Positions 56,172-64,000 of a DNA stretch of 64,000 nucleotides are shown here, in pieces. Source of the DNA: Tepidibacter thalassicus DSM 15285. Its GTDB lineage: Bacteria > Bacillota > Clostridia > Peptostreptococcales > Peptostreptococcaceae. Within the stretch, counting starts at the first letter, position 1. Each line of letters opens with the position of its first letter. A program made the position numbers and the translations under genes. The stretch is from NCBI RefSeq assembly GCF_900129915.1, contig NZ_FQXH01000008.1:124001-188000 (forward strand), written 5' to 3'. The notes beneath the pieces are model-generated. The model was given only the letters and a program-made list of their open reading frames with translations. It had not been told where the DNA came from and did not search any database.

Positions 56172-58196
56172 TTAAAAACCAAGTAATCTACCTATTTGAA
56201 ATACAATCATTGCAACAATCCACGCAACAATAAATTGATATACAACAGAAAACACAGTCCACTTCCACGAATTTGTTTCTCTCTTAATAGCACCTATTAC
56301 CCCAACACAAGGTGTATAAAGAAGTACAAATACCATAAATGTATAAGCTGTAAGCTGTGTAAATGTTCCAGATAAAGCTTGAGCAAATGCTCCTGCTGCT
56401 GCTTCTTCTCCTAACCCATATATAATAGACATATTACTCACAACAACTTCTTTAGCAAGAATACCTGTAATTAACGAAAGTGCTGCTTGCCAATTTCCAA
56501 ATCCAAGCGGTGCAAATATAGGTGCAAACACTCTACCAATTGAAGCTCCTATACTTTTAGTTAAATCAACCGGTCCCGAAAAATTAAATCCTAATATAAA
56601 CCAAAGTAACATACTCGCTCCAAATATAAGAGTTCCAGCTTTAAATAAAAATCCTTTTACCTTTTCCCATACATTTAATACCGTACCTTTTAATGTAGGT
56701 ATTCTATAAGGTGGCAATTCCATTACAAACGGTGTTGAATCTGATTTAAATAAAGTCTTTTTAAACATAAGTCCAACAATTATAGCAACAAAAATTCCTA
56801 ATATATACAATGAAAATACAACAATTTTTTCATTACCCGGGAAAAATGCTGCTGCAAATAATGTATATACCGGAAGTCTTGCCGAACAAGACATAAATGG
56901 ATTTATTAATATAGCTGCAAGTCTATCATTCTCATTTTCAAGTGTTCTCGTTCCCATTATTGCCGGTACATTACAACCAAATCCAAGTATCATAGGTATA
57001 AACGCTTTACCACTCAATCCTATTTTTCTCATCAACCTATCCATTATAAACGCAACTCTTGCCATATATCCACTATCTTCAAGTAAAGATATAGCTAAAA
57101 ATAAACATATAATATTAGGCAAAAATACTAACACTCCACCTACTCCACCAATAATTCCATCTACTATCAAAGACTGTAACCATTCAGATACTCCCATTGA
57201 AACCAAAGCATCAGTTACCCATCCTGATAAAGTTTCTGAAAAAAATACATCTATCATATCCAAGAATACATTTCCAACTAAATCAAATGTAAAATAAAAC
57301 ACTCCAAGCATTATAAGTCCAAATATAGGCAGTCCTAACCACTTATTAGTCAATATTTTATCTACTTTGTCCGAATTAGTAAGACCTATTTGTTTAGGTT
57401 TTTTAACTGTTTTTGAAATAATAGATGTTATATAATTATACCTTTTATCTGCCACTACAGCTTCAAAATCATCTTCTAATGAAATTCCAGATACTGCTAC
57501 TTCTTGAGTCAAATCATTCTCTATATTTTTTCCAACAATATTTAAAATTTCTTCATCTTCTTCTATAACTTTTAAAGCTAACCACCTTAAATCATATTTT
57601 AAAAGCCCATCATTCAACTTTAACTCTTCTTTTATTTTTTCAATTTTACTTTCTATATCTTTTCCATAATCAACTGAATTTGGTTTATAATGTACTTTTC
57701 CTTTCTTCAAATCGACTATAGTATCTAATAATTCGTCAATTCCTTTCTTTTTACTTGCAATTATAGGAACTACAGGTACTCCAAGTAAATCTGATAATTT
57801 TTCTACATCTATCTTATATCCTCTACTTTGAGCAACATCCATCATATTAAGTGCTATAACAACAGGTTTTCCGAGTTCCATCAATTGCACAGATAAATAT
57901 AAATTCCTTTCAATATTAGAAGCATCAACAATGTTTACCACTACATCAGGCGTGCCTTCAACTATGTAATTTCTCGCTATTTTCTCTTCTATAGAATACG
58001 GTGATAAACTATATGTACCTGGTAAATCTACTACTGATATTTCATTGTTTTTATATTTTAATTTTCCTTCTTTTTTTTCGACCGTAACTCCTGCCCAGTT
58101 ACCCACATGATGTCTAGCTCCTGTTAACGCATTAAACAAAGTAGTTTTACCACTATTAGGATTACCAGCTAGAGCAATTATAATATTCTCACTCAA
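56172..58196 (-). CDS. feoB: ferrous iron transport protein B
   Basis: A 674-residue FeoB. The N-terminal G domain has GNPNSGKTTLFNALTG, DLPGTYSLSPYS and NMMD, followed by the helical GDI-like domain and the membrane part with two Gate repeats and GFGCNVPAIMGTR. The start is TTG with GGAGGAG upstream. It moves Fe2+ across the membrane. A Fur-box-like site lies between feoA and this gene. Confidence 0.97.
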   Translation of the reverse strand: MSENIIIALAGNPNSGKTTLFNALTGARHHVGNWAGVTVEKKEGKLKYKNNEISVVDLPGTYSLSPYSIEEKIARNYIVEGTPDVVVNIVDASNIERNLYLSVQLMELGKPVVIALNMMDVAQSRGYKIDVEKLSDLLGVPVVPIIASKKKGIDELLDTIVDLKKGKVHYKPNSVDYGKDIESKIEKIKEELKLNDGLLKYDLRWLALKVIEEDEEILNIVGKNIENDLTQEVAVSGISLEDDFEAVVADKRYNYITSIISKTVKKPKQIGLTNSDKVDKILTNKWLGLPIFGLIMLGVFYFTFDLVGNVFLDMIDVFFSETLSGWVTDALVSMGVSEWLQSLIVDGIIGGVGGVLVFLPNIICLFLAISLLEDSGYMARVAFIMDRLMRKIGLSGKAFIPMILGFGCNVPAIMGTRTLENENDRLAAILINPFMSCSARLPVYTLFAAAFFPGNEKIVVFSLYILGIFVAIIVGLMFKKTLFKSDSTPFVMELPPYRIPTLKGTVLNVWEKVKGFLFKAGTLIFGASMLLWFILGFNFSGPVDLTKSIGASIGRVFAPIFAPLGFGNWQAALSLITGILAKEVVVSNMSIIYGLGEEAAAGAFAQALSGTFTQLTAYTFMVFVLLYTPCVGVIGAIKRETNSWKWTVFSVVYQFIVAWIVAMIVFQIGRLLGF

Positions 58197-58215
58197 TTGT
58201 ACTCCTCCTTAATAT

Positions 58216-58230
58216 TAATAATCATTATCA
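58216..58230. promoter_or_regulatory. Fur box before feoB
   Basis: On the minus strand TGATAATGATTATTA matches the 7-1-7 Fur palindrome TGATAATNATTATCA at 13 of the 14 defined bases. It suggests a separate iron-controlled start for feoB. Confidence 0.55.
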
Positions 58231-58238
58231 TCAATAAG

Positions 58239-58463
58239 CTAAATTAAATCTATTATAATATTTTCTGCATCTATTTTTCTCAAAGTTAAATTATATCCTT
58301 TGATTTTAACTTCTATTGGATCTCCCAAAGGTGCTATTTTTTCAACATATAATTCAGTTCCTCTTATAATTCCCATTTCCATAAGGCGTTTTTTAAATGC
58401 ACCTTTCCCTTTTATTGTAGAAATTCTTCCACTTTCTCCTGGTTTTAAATCTTTTAAAGTCAT
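58239..58463 (-). CDS. feoA: ferrous iron transport protein A (second copy)
   Basis: A 74-residue SH3-like FeoA domain (LKPGESGRISTIKGKGAFKK, RLMEMGIIRGTELYVEKIAP, VKIKGYNLTLRKIDAENI). It follows the other feoA by 18 bases and precedes feoB. FeoA is thought to help FeoB activity. Two tandem feoA genes are common in Clostridia. Confidence 0.93.
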   Translation of the reverse strand: MTLKDLKPGESGRISTIKGKGAFKKRLMEMGIIRGTELYVEKIAPLGDPIEVKIKGYNLTLRKIDAENIIIDLI

Positions 58464-58481
58464 TGCTACATACCTCCAATT

Positions 58482-58697
58482 TTAATTAACTATTATTTGT
58501 TGAGCAACTACTCCTCCTAAGACTAGCCTTGAACCCCTAACATTAATAATAAATGAACCATTTGTATCATTTGATATAACATTAATTTTTACTCCAGGTG
58601 TCAGCCCCATATCCTGAAGTCTCTTTTTCATTTTAGGCCCCCAATTTATAGCTTTTAATACAACTTCTTCACCTGTATTAACCATCGCTAATGGCAT
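58482..58697 (-). CDS. feoA: ferrous iron transport protein A (first copy)
   Basis: 71 residues from the ATG at 58697, with GGAGGG upstream; the longer frame to 58751 would overlap the promoter. It has the FeoA fold (MVNTGEEVVLKAINWGPKMK, RLQDMGLTPGVKINVI, VRGSRLVLGGVVAQQIIV). It is first in the feoA-feoA-feoB-small-protein operon. Confidence 0.92.
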   Translation of the reverse strand: MPLAMVNTGEEVVLKAINWGPKMKKRLQDMGLTPGVKINVISNDTNGSFIINVRGSRLVLGGVVAQQIIVN

Positions 58698-58775
58698 ACA
58701 CACACCCTCCCATTTACTCAAATCATTACCTATACTGAATATGATTATCATTACCTGTATAAATTATATATCCAC

Positions 58776-58790
58776 TGATAATAATTGTCA
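58776..58790. promoter_or_regulatory. Fur box upstream of the feo operon
   Basis: TGATAATAATTGTCA matches the Fur palindrome with one mismatch, 79 bases before the first feoA start; a further partial site (TGATTATCATTA) begins at 58742. Confidence 0.65.
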
Positions 58791-58837
58791 ATATTATTTA
58801 ACCATTTTTTTCTAAAAACTTTTAAACAACCTAATAT

Positions 58838-59119
58838 TTAAGATACAAATTCTTTAATAGTATTTTTAAAAGAAGTTTTACTGCTATTATGACATACAAT
58901 TACTGGTATATTTTTCTTTTTAGCTTCTTTCGAAATAGTACTTGCTATTTTATGTGAAATAGTATCTGTAAATATTAACACCATATCACTTTTTCCAATT
59001 GATTTTGTCATATCATTTCTACCATAAGTATAAACCTTTGCTTTTAATCCTATTTTTTTAGCTTCATCTATGTATATTCTTTCCATTCTATCATGTCCAC
59101 CGTATATTACTATACTCAT
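58838..59119 (-). CDS. DUF2325 domain protein
   Basis: A 93-residue protein (SIVIYGGHDRMERIYIDEAK, then DMVLIFTDTISHKIASTISK, IPVIVCHNSS) matching DUF2325. Such proteins often accompany feo or other metal genes in Clostridia. It has its own perfect Fur box upstream, so it belongs to the iron response. Function unknown. Confidence 0.85.
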   Translation of the reverse strand: MSIVIYGGHDRMERIYIDEAKKIGLKAKVYTYGRNDMTKSIGKSDMVLIFTDTISHKIASTISKEAKKKNIPVIVCHNSSKTSFKNTIKEFVS

Positions 59120-59149
59120 CTCTATTTAACCCTCCTTATTAGTTGTTAA

Positions 59150-59164
59150 TGATAATTATTATCA
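59150..59164. promoter_or_regulatory. Fur box upstream of the DUF2325 gene
   Basis: TGATAATTATTATCA is a perfect 7-1-7 Fur palindrome, 31 bases before the DUF2325 start. Confidence 0.8.
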
Positions 59165-59220
59165 TTTAATATTTTAAATCAACATTTTAACAAAGTCAAT
59201 AGTATTTTTTATAAAAAAAA

Positions 59221-59249
59221 ATTATAATGACTAAATTAGCCATTATAAT
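59221..59249 (-). terminator. cheV terminator
   Basis: ATTATAATG pairs with CATTATAAT across an 11-base loop with a T-run on the minus strand, just after cheV. Confidence 0.65.
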
Positions 59250-59258
59250 CTCTTTTAA

Positions 59259-60179
59259 TTATTTATTTATGTTTTTTTCAGCTATAATTTTATCTATTAA
59301 AAATACTAATTCTCCAACATCAGGCTTGCTCATTTGAGCATCTGCTCCAACCGCTTCTCCTTTATGCTTTAAATCATCTGTAATTAAAGAAGAAAATATA
59401 ATTACAGGGAGTTTTTTAAGTATTTTATCTTCCTTTATTTTTCTTGTAAGAGTATGTCCATCCATTTGAGGCATTTCAATATCTGTTATAAGCAACTGTA
59501 CATCTTCTATAAAACTTTCTCCTTTTTTTTCCACTAAAGCATTTAAATAATTTAAAGCTTGTTGCCCATCATCAAAAAATCTTAAATCTTTGAATCCCGC
59601 TTTAGTAAGAGTATTATTTAAAACTCTTCTTATAAGAGGTGAATCATCTGCTAAAATCATTTTTATATTAGACCTATCTCTATTGTCTATATTTTCCATT
59701 TTCTTTTCGCTAATTCCTGATCCCGGATTAATATCCATTACTATTTTTTCAAAATCAAGAAGCATTATTATTTTATCTCCTAAAATAATATTTCCTATAA
59801 CTAAAGAAGACTCATTTATATTATCAGGTTTTTTTATATCATCCCATCCTATGCGATGTATACCTACAATACTATCGACACAAAACGCTACTTTCATTTG
59901 ATTAAATTCACATAATATAGTTTTTACTTTTTTTAAATCACTGTTTCTTTTTTCTAAAACTTGATTCATATCTATTAATGTTACTACATCTCCACGAACT
60001 AAAGTAAGCCCTGCAATTGCAGGAGACGAATTAGGAACTTTTGTAATGTAATCTATTTCAAGTATTTCTTTTACTTTAATTACATTTATAGCATAATGAG
60101 CTCCATTTACAATAAACTCCAATACCTCTACTTCCCCTGTACCAGATTCTAATAATATTCCTTTTTTATCACTAGTCAT
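59259..60179 (-). CDS. cheV: chemotaxis coupling protein CheV (CheW-receiver fusion)
   Basis: A 306-residue protein. A CheW domain fills ~15-155 (EVLEFIVNGAHYAINVIKVK, VPNSSPAIAGLTLVRGDVVT). A receiver domain follows at ~172-300 with acid pocket D178/D179, phospho-acceptor D233 (ITDIEMPQMDG) and the SKPD lysine. It couples receptors to CheA and may adapt the signal by phosphorylation. AAAGGAGTG precedes the ATG. A Spo0A-box-like TTCGACA lies ~110 bases upstream. Confidence 0.95.
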   Translation of the reverse strand: MTSDKKGILLESGTGEVEVLEFIVNGAHYAINVIKVKEILEIDYITKVPNSSPAIAGLTLVRGDVVTLIDMNQVLEKRNSDLKKVKTILCEFNQMKVAFCVDSIVGIHRIGWDDIKKPDNINESSLVIGNIILGDKIIMLLDFEKIVMDINPGSGISEKKMENIDNRDRSNIKMILADDSPLIRRVLNNTLTKAGFKDLRFFDDGQQALNYLNALVEKKGESFIEDVQLLITDIEMPQMDGHTLTRKIKEDKILKKLPVIIFSSLITDDLKHKGEAVGADAQMSKPDVGELVFLIDKIIAEKNINK

Positions 60180-60627
60180 TATATCACTCCTTTAAAAGAC
60201 TATAATTCTCTAACTTATCTAAAAATTCTATACACCTTTTTTATTTTTATTATACTTCATTTCTTTAATTTAGAAAACCCAACTACTTTCGACATATTTC
60301 TGTTTTTTCTATTAATGTATGAAATTTGCTAAAACAACTTTTATATGAATAAAAACCATTTATATTATTCATAATACACGTTTTAAAATTATTTTTTTAA
60401 ATTATTTTTCAAATATACACTTTAAACACACATATCCCAACATCAATATTTCCAAGATATACAACTCAAATCACAAGTCAGATATTCAATATTTTTGAAA
60501 ATTCAAAATATAAAAACATTTGATATTTTTTATTTTTTCTGATACAATTGTCTCAATTAATTTTGAAAGAACAAAATATATAAATAATAATTTATCAATA
60601 ATAATTTGTCGAAAAGGAGTGATGTCA
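60180..60627. other. AT-rich divergent promoter region
   Basis: 448 bases between cheV and the symporter gene with no credible gene. Visible are a TTCGACA at 60288-60294 and a TGTCGAA at 60607-60613, both exact matches to the Spo0A box core in opposite orientations. No riboswitch or strong hairpin is seen. Confidence 0.4.
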
Positions 60628-62049
60628 ATGCTAAGTTTTTTTAACAAAATAATCTCTATAGGAAATGACCTCCTTTGGGGAAAAATTCTTATAATTTTAC
60701 TTATCACACTTGGTCTTTATTTTACTATTAAATCTAATTTTGTTCAGTTTAAATTTTTTGGTGAAATGTTAAGATTATTAGGAGATGGAGCAAATAATTC
60801 TTCAAATAAAAATGGTATTTCATCTTTTCAAGCATTTTGTATCAGTACCGCTTCAAGAGTTGGAACTGGTAACTTAGCAGGAGTTGCAATAGCTATTGCA
60901 CTTGGAGGCCCAGGGGCAGTTTTTTGGATGTGGTTAATAGCTTTAATTGGTGCATCATCAAGTTTTGTAGAAAGTACACTAGCTCAAATTTATAAAGTAA
61001 AAGATAAAGACGGATATCGAGGTGGCCCTGCTTACTATATGGAAAAAGCTTTAAACAAAAGATGGATGGGAATTATATTCTCAATCTTAATAACTATATG
61101 TTTTGGACTTGTTTTCAACTCTGTACAATCAAACACTATTTCACTTGCATTTAATGAGGCTTTTGGTATAGATAAATTTACAGTCGGAATAGTATTGACA
61201 ATAATTACAGCTATTGTTATTTTCGGAGGAGTAAAAAGAATTGCAAAAGTTGCTGAATTAATAGTTCCAATTATGGCTGTAGCTTATATATTAGTAGCTT
61301 TATTCGTCATAATTAAAAACATCACTATTATTCCATCAATATTCTCTTTAATAATAAGTAGTGCATTTGGGTTAAAACAAGCTACAGGCGGTGTAATCGG
61401 TGCTCTTATGATGGGAATTAAAAGAGGTTTATTCTCCAACGAAGCTGGTATGGGTTCTGCTCCAAACGCAGCAGCAACTGCCGAAGTAACTCACCCTGTG
61501 AAACAAGGTTTAATTCAAACTTTAGGTGTATTTACCGATACTATTTTAATTTGTAGTGCTACTGCATTTATAATTTTAATTTCAGGCGTTTACAACACTG
61601 AAAATTTATCAGGTATTCAACTTACTCAAAATGCTTTAAGTTCTCAAATTGGTTCTTGGGGTAACAGCTTTATAGCCTTATGTATTTTACTATTTGCATT
61701 TAGTTCTATAGTAGGAAACTACTATTACGGCGAAACAAATATTGAATTTATAAATACAAATAAAATTTGGTTGTTAATATATAGAATTTCTGTAGTTTCA
61801 ATGGTTTATTTTGGTTCTAGAGCTGAAATGCCTCTTGTTTGGAATATGGCTGATTTATTCATGGGATTAATGGCTCTAATAAACTTAATCGCAATATCTC
61901 AACTTAGTAAAATAGCATTTGAAGCTTTAAAAGACTATATCAAACAGAAAAAAGAAGGAAAAGCCCCTGTATTCACCGTAAACAGCATAAAAGGATTAAA
62001 AAATGTTGAATGCTGGGACGAATTCGAAAAAGATTCTATGAGTGCATAA
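60628..62049 (+). CDS. AGCS family sodium:alanine/glycine symporter
   Basis: 473 residues from the ATG at 60628, with AAAAGGAG eight bases upstream; the open frame further upstream is not coding. It has FCISTASRVGTGNLAGVAIA, GGPGAVFWMWLIALIGASSS and KRGLFSNEAGMGSAPNAAAT, the AGCS hallmarks, and about 11 helices. It imports alanine or glycine with Na+, in line with an amino-acid-fermenting life style. Confidence 0.95.
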   Translation: MLSFFNKIISIGNDLLWGKILIILLITLGLYFTIKSNFVQFKFFGEMLRLLGDGANNSSNKNGISSFQAFCISTASRVGTGNLAGVAIAIALGGPGAVFWMWLIALIGASSSFVESTLAQIYKVKDKDGYRGGPAYYMEKALNKRWMGIIFSILITICFGLVFNSVQSNTISLAFNEAFGIDKFTVGIVLTIITAIVIFGGVKRIAKVAELIVPIMAVAYILVALFVIIKNITIIPSIFSLIISSAFGLKQATGGVIGALMMGIKRGLFSNEAGMGSAPNAAATAEVTHPVKQGLIQTLGVFTDTILICSATAFIILISGVYNTENLSGIQLTQNALSSQIGSWGNSFIALCILLFAFSSIVGNYYYGETNIEFINTNKIWLLIYRISVVSMVYFGSRAEMPLVWNMADLFMGLMALINLIAISQLSKIAFEALKDYIKQKKEGKAPVFTVNSIKGLKNVECWDEFEKDSMSA

Positions 62050-62076
62050 AAAAAGAAGGGACATCCCTTCTTTTTT
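62049..62076. terminator. bidirectional terminator
   Basis: AAAAAAGAAGGGA pairs perfectly with TCCCTTCTTTTTT across a 2-base loop, with T-runs in both directions. It serves the symporter gene and the small minus-strand gene that ends at 62083. Confidence 0.85.
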
Positions 62077-62082
62077 GTACTT

Positions 62083-62223
62083 TTAACCTAGTTTTTTTAA
62101 CATTATTTTCATCTTCTTTTCAGATATTTTTCCCCTTCTGTAACTTCTTACTATATCACATATAATTTCTAATTTTAAATTTAATGTATAATATTCCTTA
62201 TTTTGCAGTACACACATTTTCAA
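62083..62223 (-). CDS. 46-residue hypothetical protein
   Basis: Starts at TTG (62223), with AAAGGTGG seven bases upstream, and reads MKMCVLQNKEYYTLNLKLEI then ICDIVRSYRRGKISEKKMKI and MLKKLG. It is basic and helical, and it stops seven bases before a bidirectional terminator, which supports a real transcript. I recognise no family. The stretch from 62224 to 62413 is AT-rich and could hold its promoter. Confidence 0.55.
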   Translation of the reverse strand: MKMCVLQNKEYYTLNLKLEIICDIVRSYRRGKISEKKMKIMLKKLG

Positions 62224-62413
62224 ATTACATTCCACCTTTATTTAATTATTTATTATTAATTGTGTACCACATATTATTTTTTATACTTTTATGAATAAAA
62301 TTATTAAAATTATCATATAATTCTAATAAAATAATTTAAATTGAGGGCTTTTATATTACATTAATCTATATCTCAAAAGATAAATTCCTCTCCTATTAGC
62401 CACCAACCTACTT

Positions 62414-62434
62414 TTCCCACCATACTGGTGGGAA
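62414..62434. terminator. hairpin after murI
   Basis: TTCCCACCA pairs with TGGTGGGAA across TAC, six bases beyond the murI stop. The T-rich side faces the plus strand, so its use as the murI terminator is not certain. Confidence 0.5.
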
Positions 62435-62440
62435 TTTTAT

Positions 62441-63205
62441 TTATATATTTAACAATTTATATGAAAGGTCTATTTTACTTTTATCATCTGATGTATTTAT
62501 TATTTCAATATTTCCTTCTTTATCACTATCATTTAATGCATTCATATTAAATAAAATATTTTTCACATTTGTTGCTGTACCAAATCCTCCATCTATTAGC
62601 TCTATATTTTCACCCAATACTTTTTTTATAATATCTTTTAAAAACACGTAATGAGTACATCCTAATACAATTGATGATATCTCATCCACAGATATACCTT
62701 CAAAAAGCTCCATCACAGCTTCTTCTGCTTCTTGGCCACTGACTATACCATTTTCTACAATTGTTACTAGTTTAGGAGCTGGAATTTTAATAATTTCTGC
62801 CCTATCCTTGTACTTATTCATCAATTCATTAAATTTTCTCTCTCTAAGTGTAACCTCTGTAGCAAGTACAGCTATTTTTCCTCCTTCATATTTTTCAACA
62901 GCCGGCTTTAAAGCTGGCTCAATTCCTATAATAGGTATACTATATCTACTTCTTAATTCACTAACAGCTGCACTTGTAGCAGTATTACAAGCTATTACAA
63001 CTGCTTTAACTCTTTTTTCCATAAAATAATCTACAATTTTTATACAAATACTTCTCAACTCTTCTATAGTTTTTTTTCCATAAGGTATATTTTTTGAATC
63101 ACCATAATATATATAATTTTCTTTAGGCATTAGTTTTTTCATTTCTCTGAGGACACTTAAACCACCCATACCTGAATCAAATACGCCTATAGGTAAATCC
63201 TTCAC
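62441..63205 (-). CDS. murI: glutamate racemase
   Basis: A 254-residue racemase with GVFDSGMGGLSVLREM, the first catalytic cysteine in VIACNTATSAA and the second in VLGCTHYVFL. It makes D-glutamate for peptidoglycan. The start is GTG with TAAGGAG upstream. Confidence 0.97.
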   Translation of the reverse strand: MKDLPIGVFDSGMGGLSVLREMKKLMPKENYIYYGDSKNIPYGKKTIEELRSICIKIVDYFMEKRVKAVVIACNTATSAAVSELRSRYSIPIIGIEPALKPAVEKYEGGKIAVLATEVTLRERKFNELMNKYKDRAEIIKIPAPKLVTIVENGIVSGQEAEEAVMELFEGISVDEISSIVLGCTHYVFLKDIIKKVLGENIELIDGGFGTATNVKNILFNMNALNDSDKEGNIEIINTSDDKSKIDLSYKLLNI

Positions 63206-63263
63206 AACACTTCACTCCTTATTAAAATAAATTACTAAAATATTATACCATATATTTAACACA

Positions 63264-63295
63264 AAAAATCTGTCACAAATTTGTGACAGATTTTT
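63264..63295 (-). terminator. queC terminator
   Basis: A perfect 32-base palindrome (AAAAATCTGTCACAAA and its complement) overlapping the queC stop, with flanking T bases. Confidence 0.8.
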
Positions 63296-63953
63296 ACTCA
63301 TTCTTTGATTTCATATACTCTATATAACCATTCATCCTTAATTTACAAGCTGGACACTCTCCACATCCATCTCCTTTTATTCCGTTATAACAAGTTAAAG
63401 TTTCTTTTTTAATTATATCAAGCACTCCTAAATCATCTGCTAATTTCCAAGTTTCAGCTTTATCAATCCACATAAGCGGCGTATGAATTTCGAATTGATA
63501 ATCCATGGCTAAATTAAGAGTAACATTTAAAGATTTTATAAATACATCTCTACAATCTGGATATCCACTAAAATCACTTTGTGATACCCCTGTTATTATA
63601 TTGTTTATTCCTCTTTGCTTTGCAAACACTGCTACAAATGTCAAAAATAACATATTTCTTCCATCAACAAATGAATTTGGCAATCCTTCTTTTGGAGCTT
63701 CTTTATCAACCTTTATGTCAACTCTAGTTAGTGAATTAGGTGCTAACTGATTTAAAAGCCCTAAATCTAAAATGTGATGCTCTACATTATATTTCTTACA
63801 AATATCTTTAGCACATTCAAGCTCTAACTTGTGTTTTTGATTATAATCAAATGATACCGCTATAACCTCTTTGAATCTTTTTTTTGCCCAAAAAAGACAA
63901 GTTGTACTATCTTGCCCTCCACTAAATACAACAACTGCTTTTTCTTTATTCAT
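63294..63953 (-). CDS. queC: 7-cyano-7-deazaguanine synthase
   Basis: 219 residues from the ATG at 63953, with GAGGAG eight bases upstream; a GTG three codons earlier is less suitable. It has the PP-loop [10 protein letters not shown] and the zinc ligands in [10 protein letters not shown] preceded by [10 protein letters not shown]. It makes preQ0, the precursor of queuosine, linking it to tgt and queA in this window. queD, queE and queF are not visible. Confidence 0.95.
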   Translation of the reverse strand: MNKEKAVVVFSGGQDSTTCLFWAKKRFKEVIAVSFDYNQKHKLELECAKDICKKYNVEHHILDLGLLNQLAPNSLTRVDIKVDKEAPKEGLPNSFVDGRNMLFLTFVAVFAKQRGINNIITGVSQSDFSGYPDCRDVFIKSLNVTLNLAMDYQFEIHTPLMWIDKAETWKLADDLGVLDIIKKETLTCYNGIKGDGCGECPACKLRMNGYIEYMKSKNE

Positions 63954-64000
63954 ATATTTCACTCCTCTGTATTATTTATAAAGCATCATCAATTTATTAT

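Overview
The window comes from an AT-rich (roughly 27% GC by eye) anaerobic, endospore-forming member of the Clostridia. Most genes lie on the minus strand. The basis is: the Ord/Ort ornithine-fermentation genes, the SCIFF peptide with its radical SAM maturase, HemZ, BofC and SpoIID-like sporulation proteins, a lysine riboswitch, Na+-coupled amino-acid carriers, and a Feo iron system with Fur boxes. The species cannot be named from this alone; an amino-acid-fermenting Peptostreptococcaceae/Tissierellia-like organism is a reasonable guess.

Layout. 1-3400: end of an ornithine-degradation operon (ortB-ortA-ord) with a sigma-54 promoter and its own PAS/AAA+/Fis activator. 3500-7050: a RiPP cassette of radical SAM-SPASM enzyme, a 75-residue precursor with 13 cysteines in CGCGC modules, and an ABC exporter. 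7235-10600: glyA, a split ThrE-type exporter, RseC and CsoR. 10700-33365: a long housekeeping block in typical clostridial order: aspS, hisS, hemZ, an MBL hydrolase, dtd, rel, apt, ubiB-like, secF/secD, gamma carbonic anhydrase, scfB/scfA (SCIFF), yajC, tgt, queA, spoIID-like, ruvBAC, bofC-like. 33400-37700: MATE pump with MarR regulator, an ECF sigma/anti-sigma pair whose anti-sigma carries a chagasin-like domain, and a SIMPL protein.

37900-43300 is a decayed genomic island. A 123-bp direct repeat of the 3' end of yebC brackets it. Inside are a 601-residue RuvC/zinc-ribbon nuclease resembling a compact type V (Cas12f/TnpB-related) effector, an eight-repeat CRISPR array directly upstream in the same transcriptional direction, a frameshifted MazG-like gene, a tyrosine integrase broken by an IS3-family remnant, and no adaptation genes. 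The array repeat looks like the type I-B repeat of clostridia, which does not match the class of the neighbouring nuclease. This pairing is the best candidate for an undescribed system.

43184-63953: yebC, nadE, IMPACT and Nudix proteins, a lysine-riboswitch-controlled NhaC-type transporter, hflX, yibE/F, a Cache chemoreceptor, the Fur-regulated feoA-feoA-feoB operon with its small Cys-rich partner, cheV, an AGCS symporter, murI and queC. Small genes recovered by reading gaps are scfA (25226-25363), the FeoB-associated protein (56013-56159) and a 46-residue unknown (62083-62223).

One signal crosses all regions: the octamer GCCATGGC is strongly over-represented and is used in two different reading frames. 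It may be an iterated genomic word.
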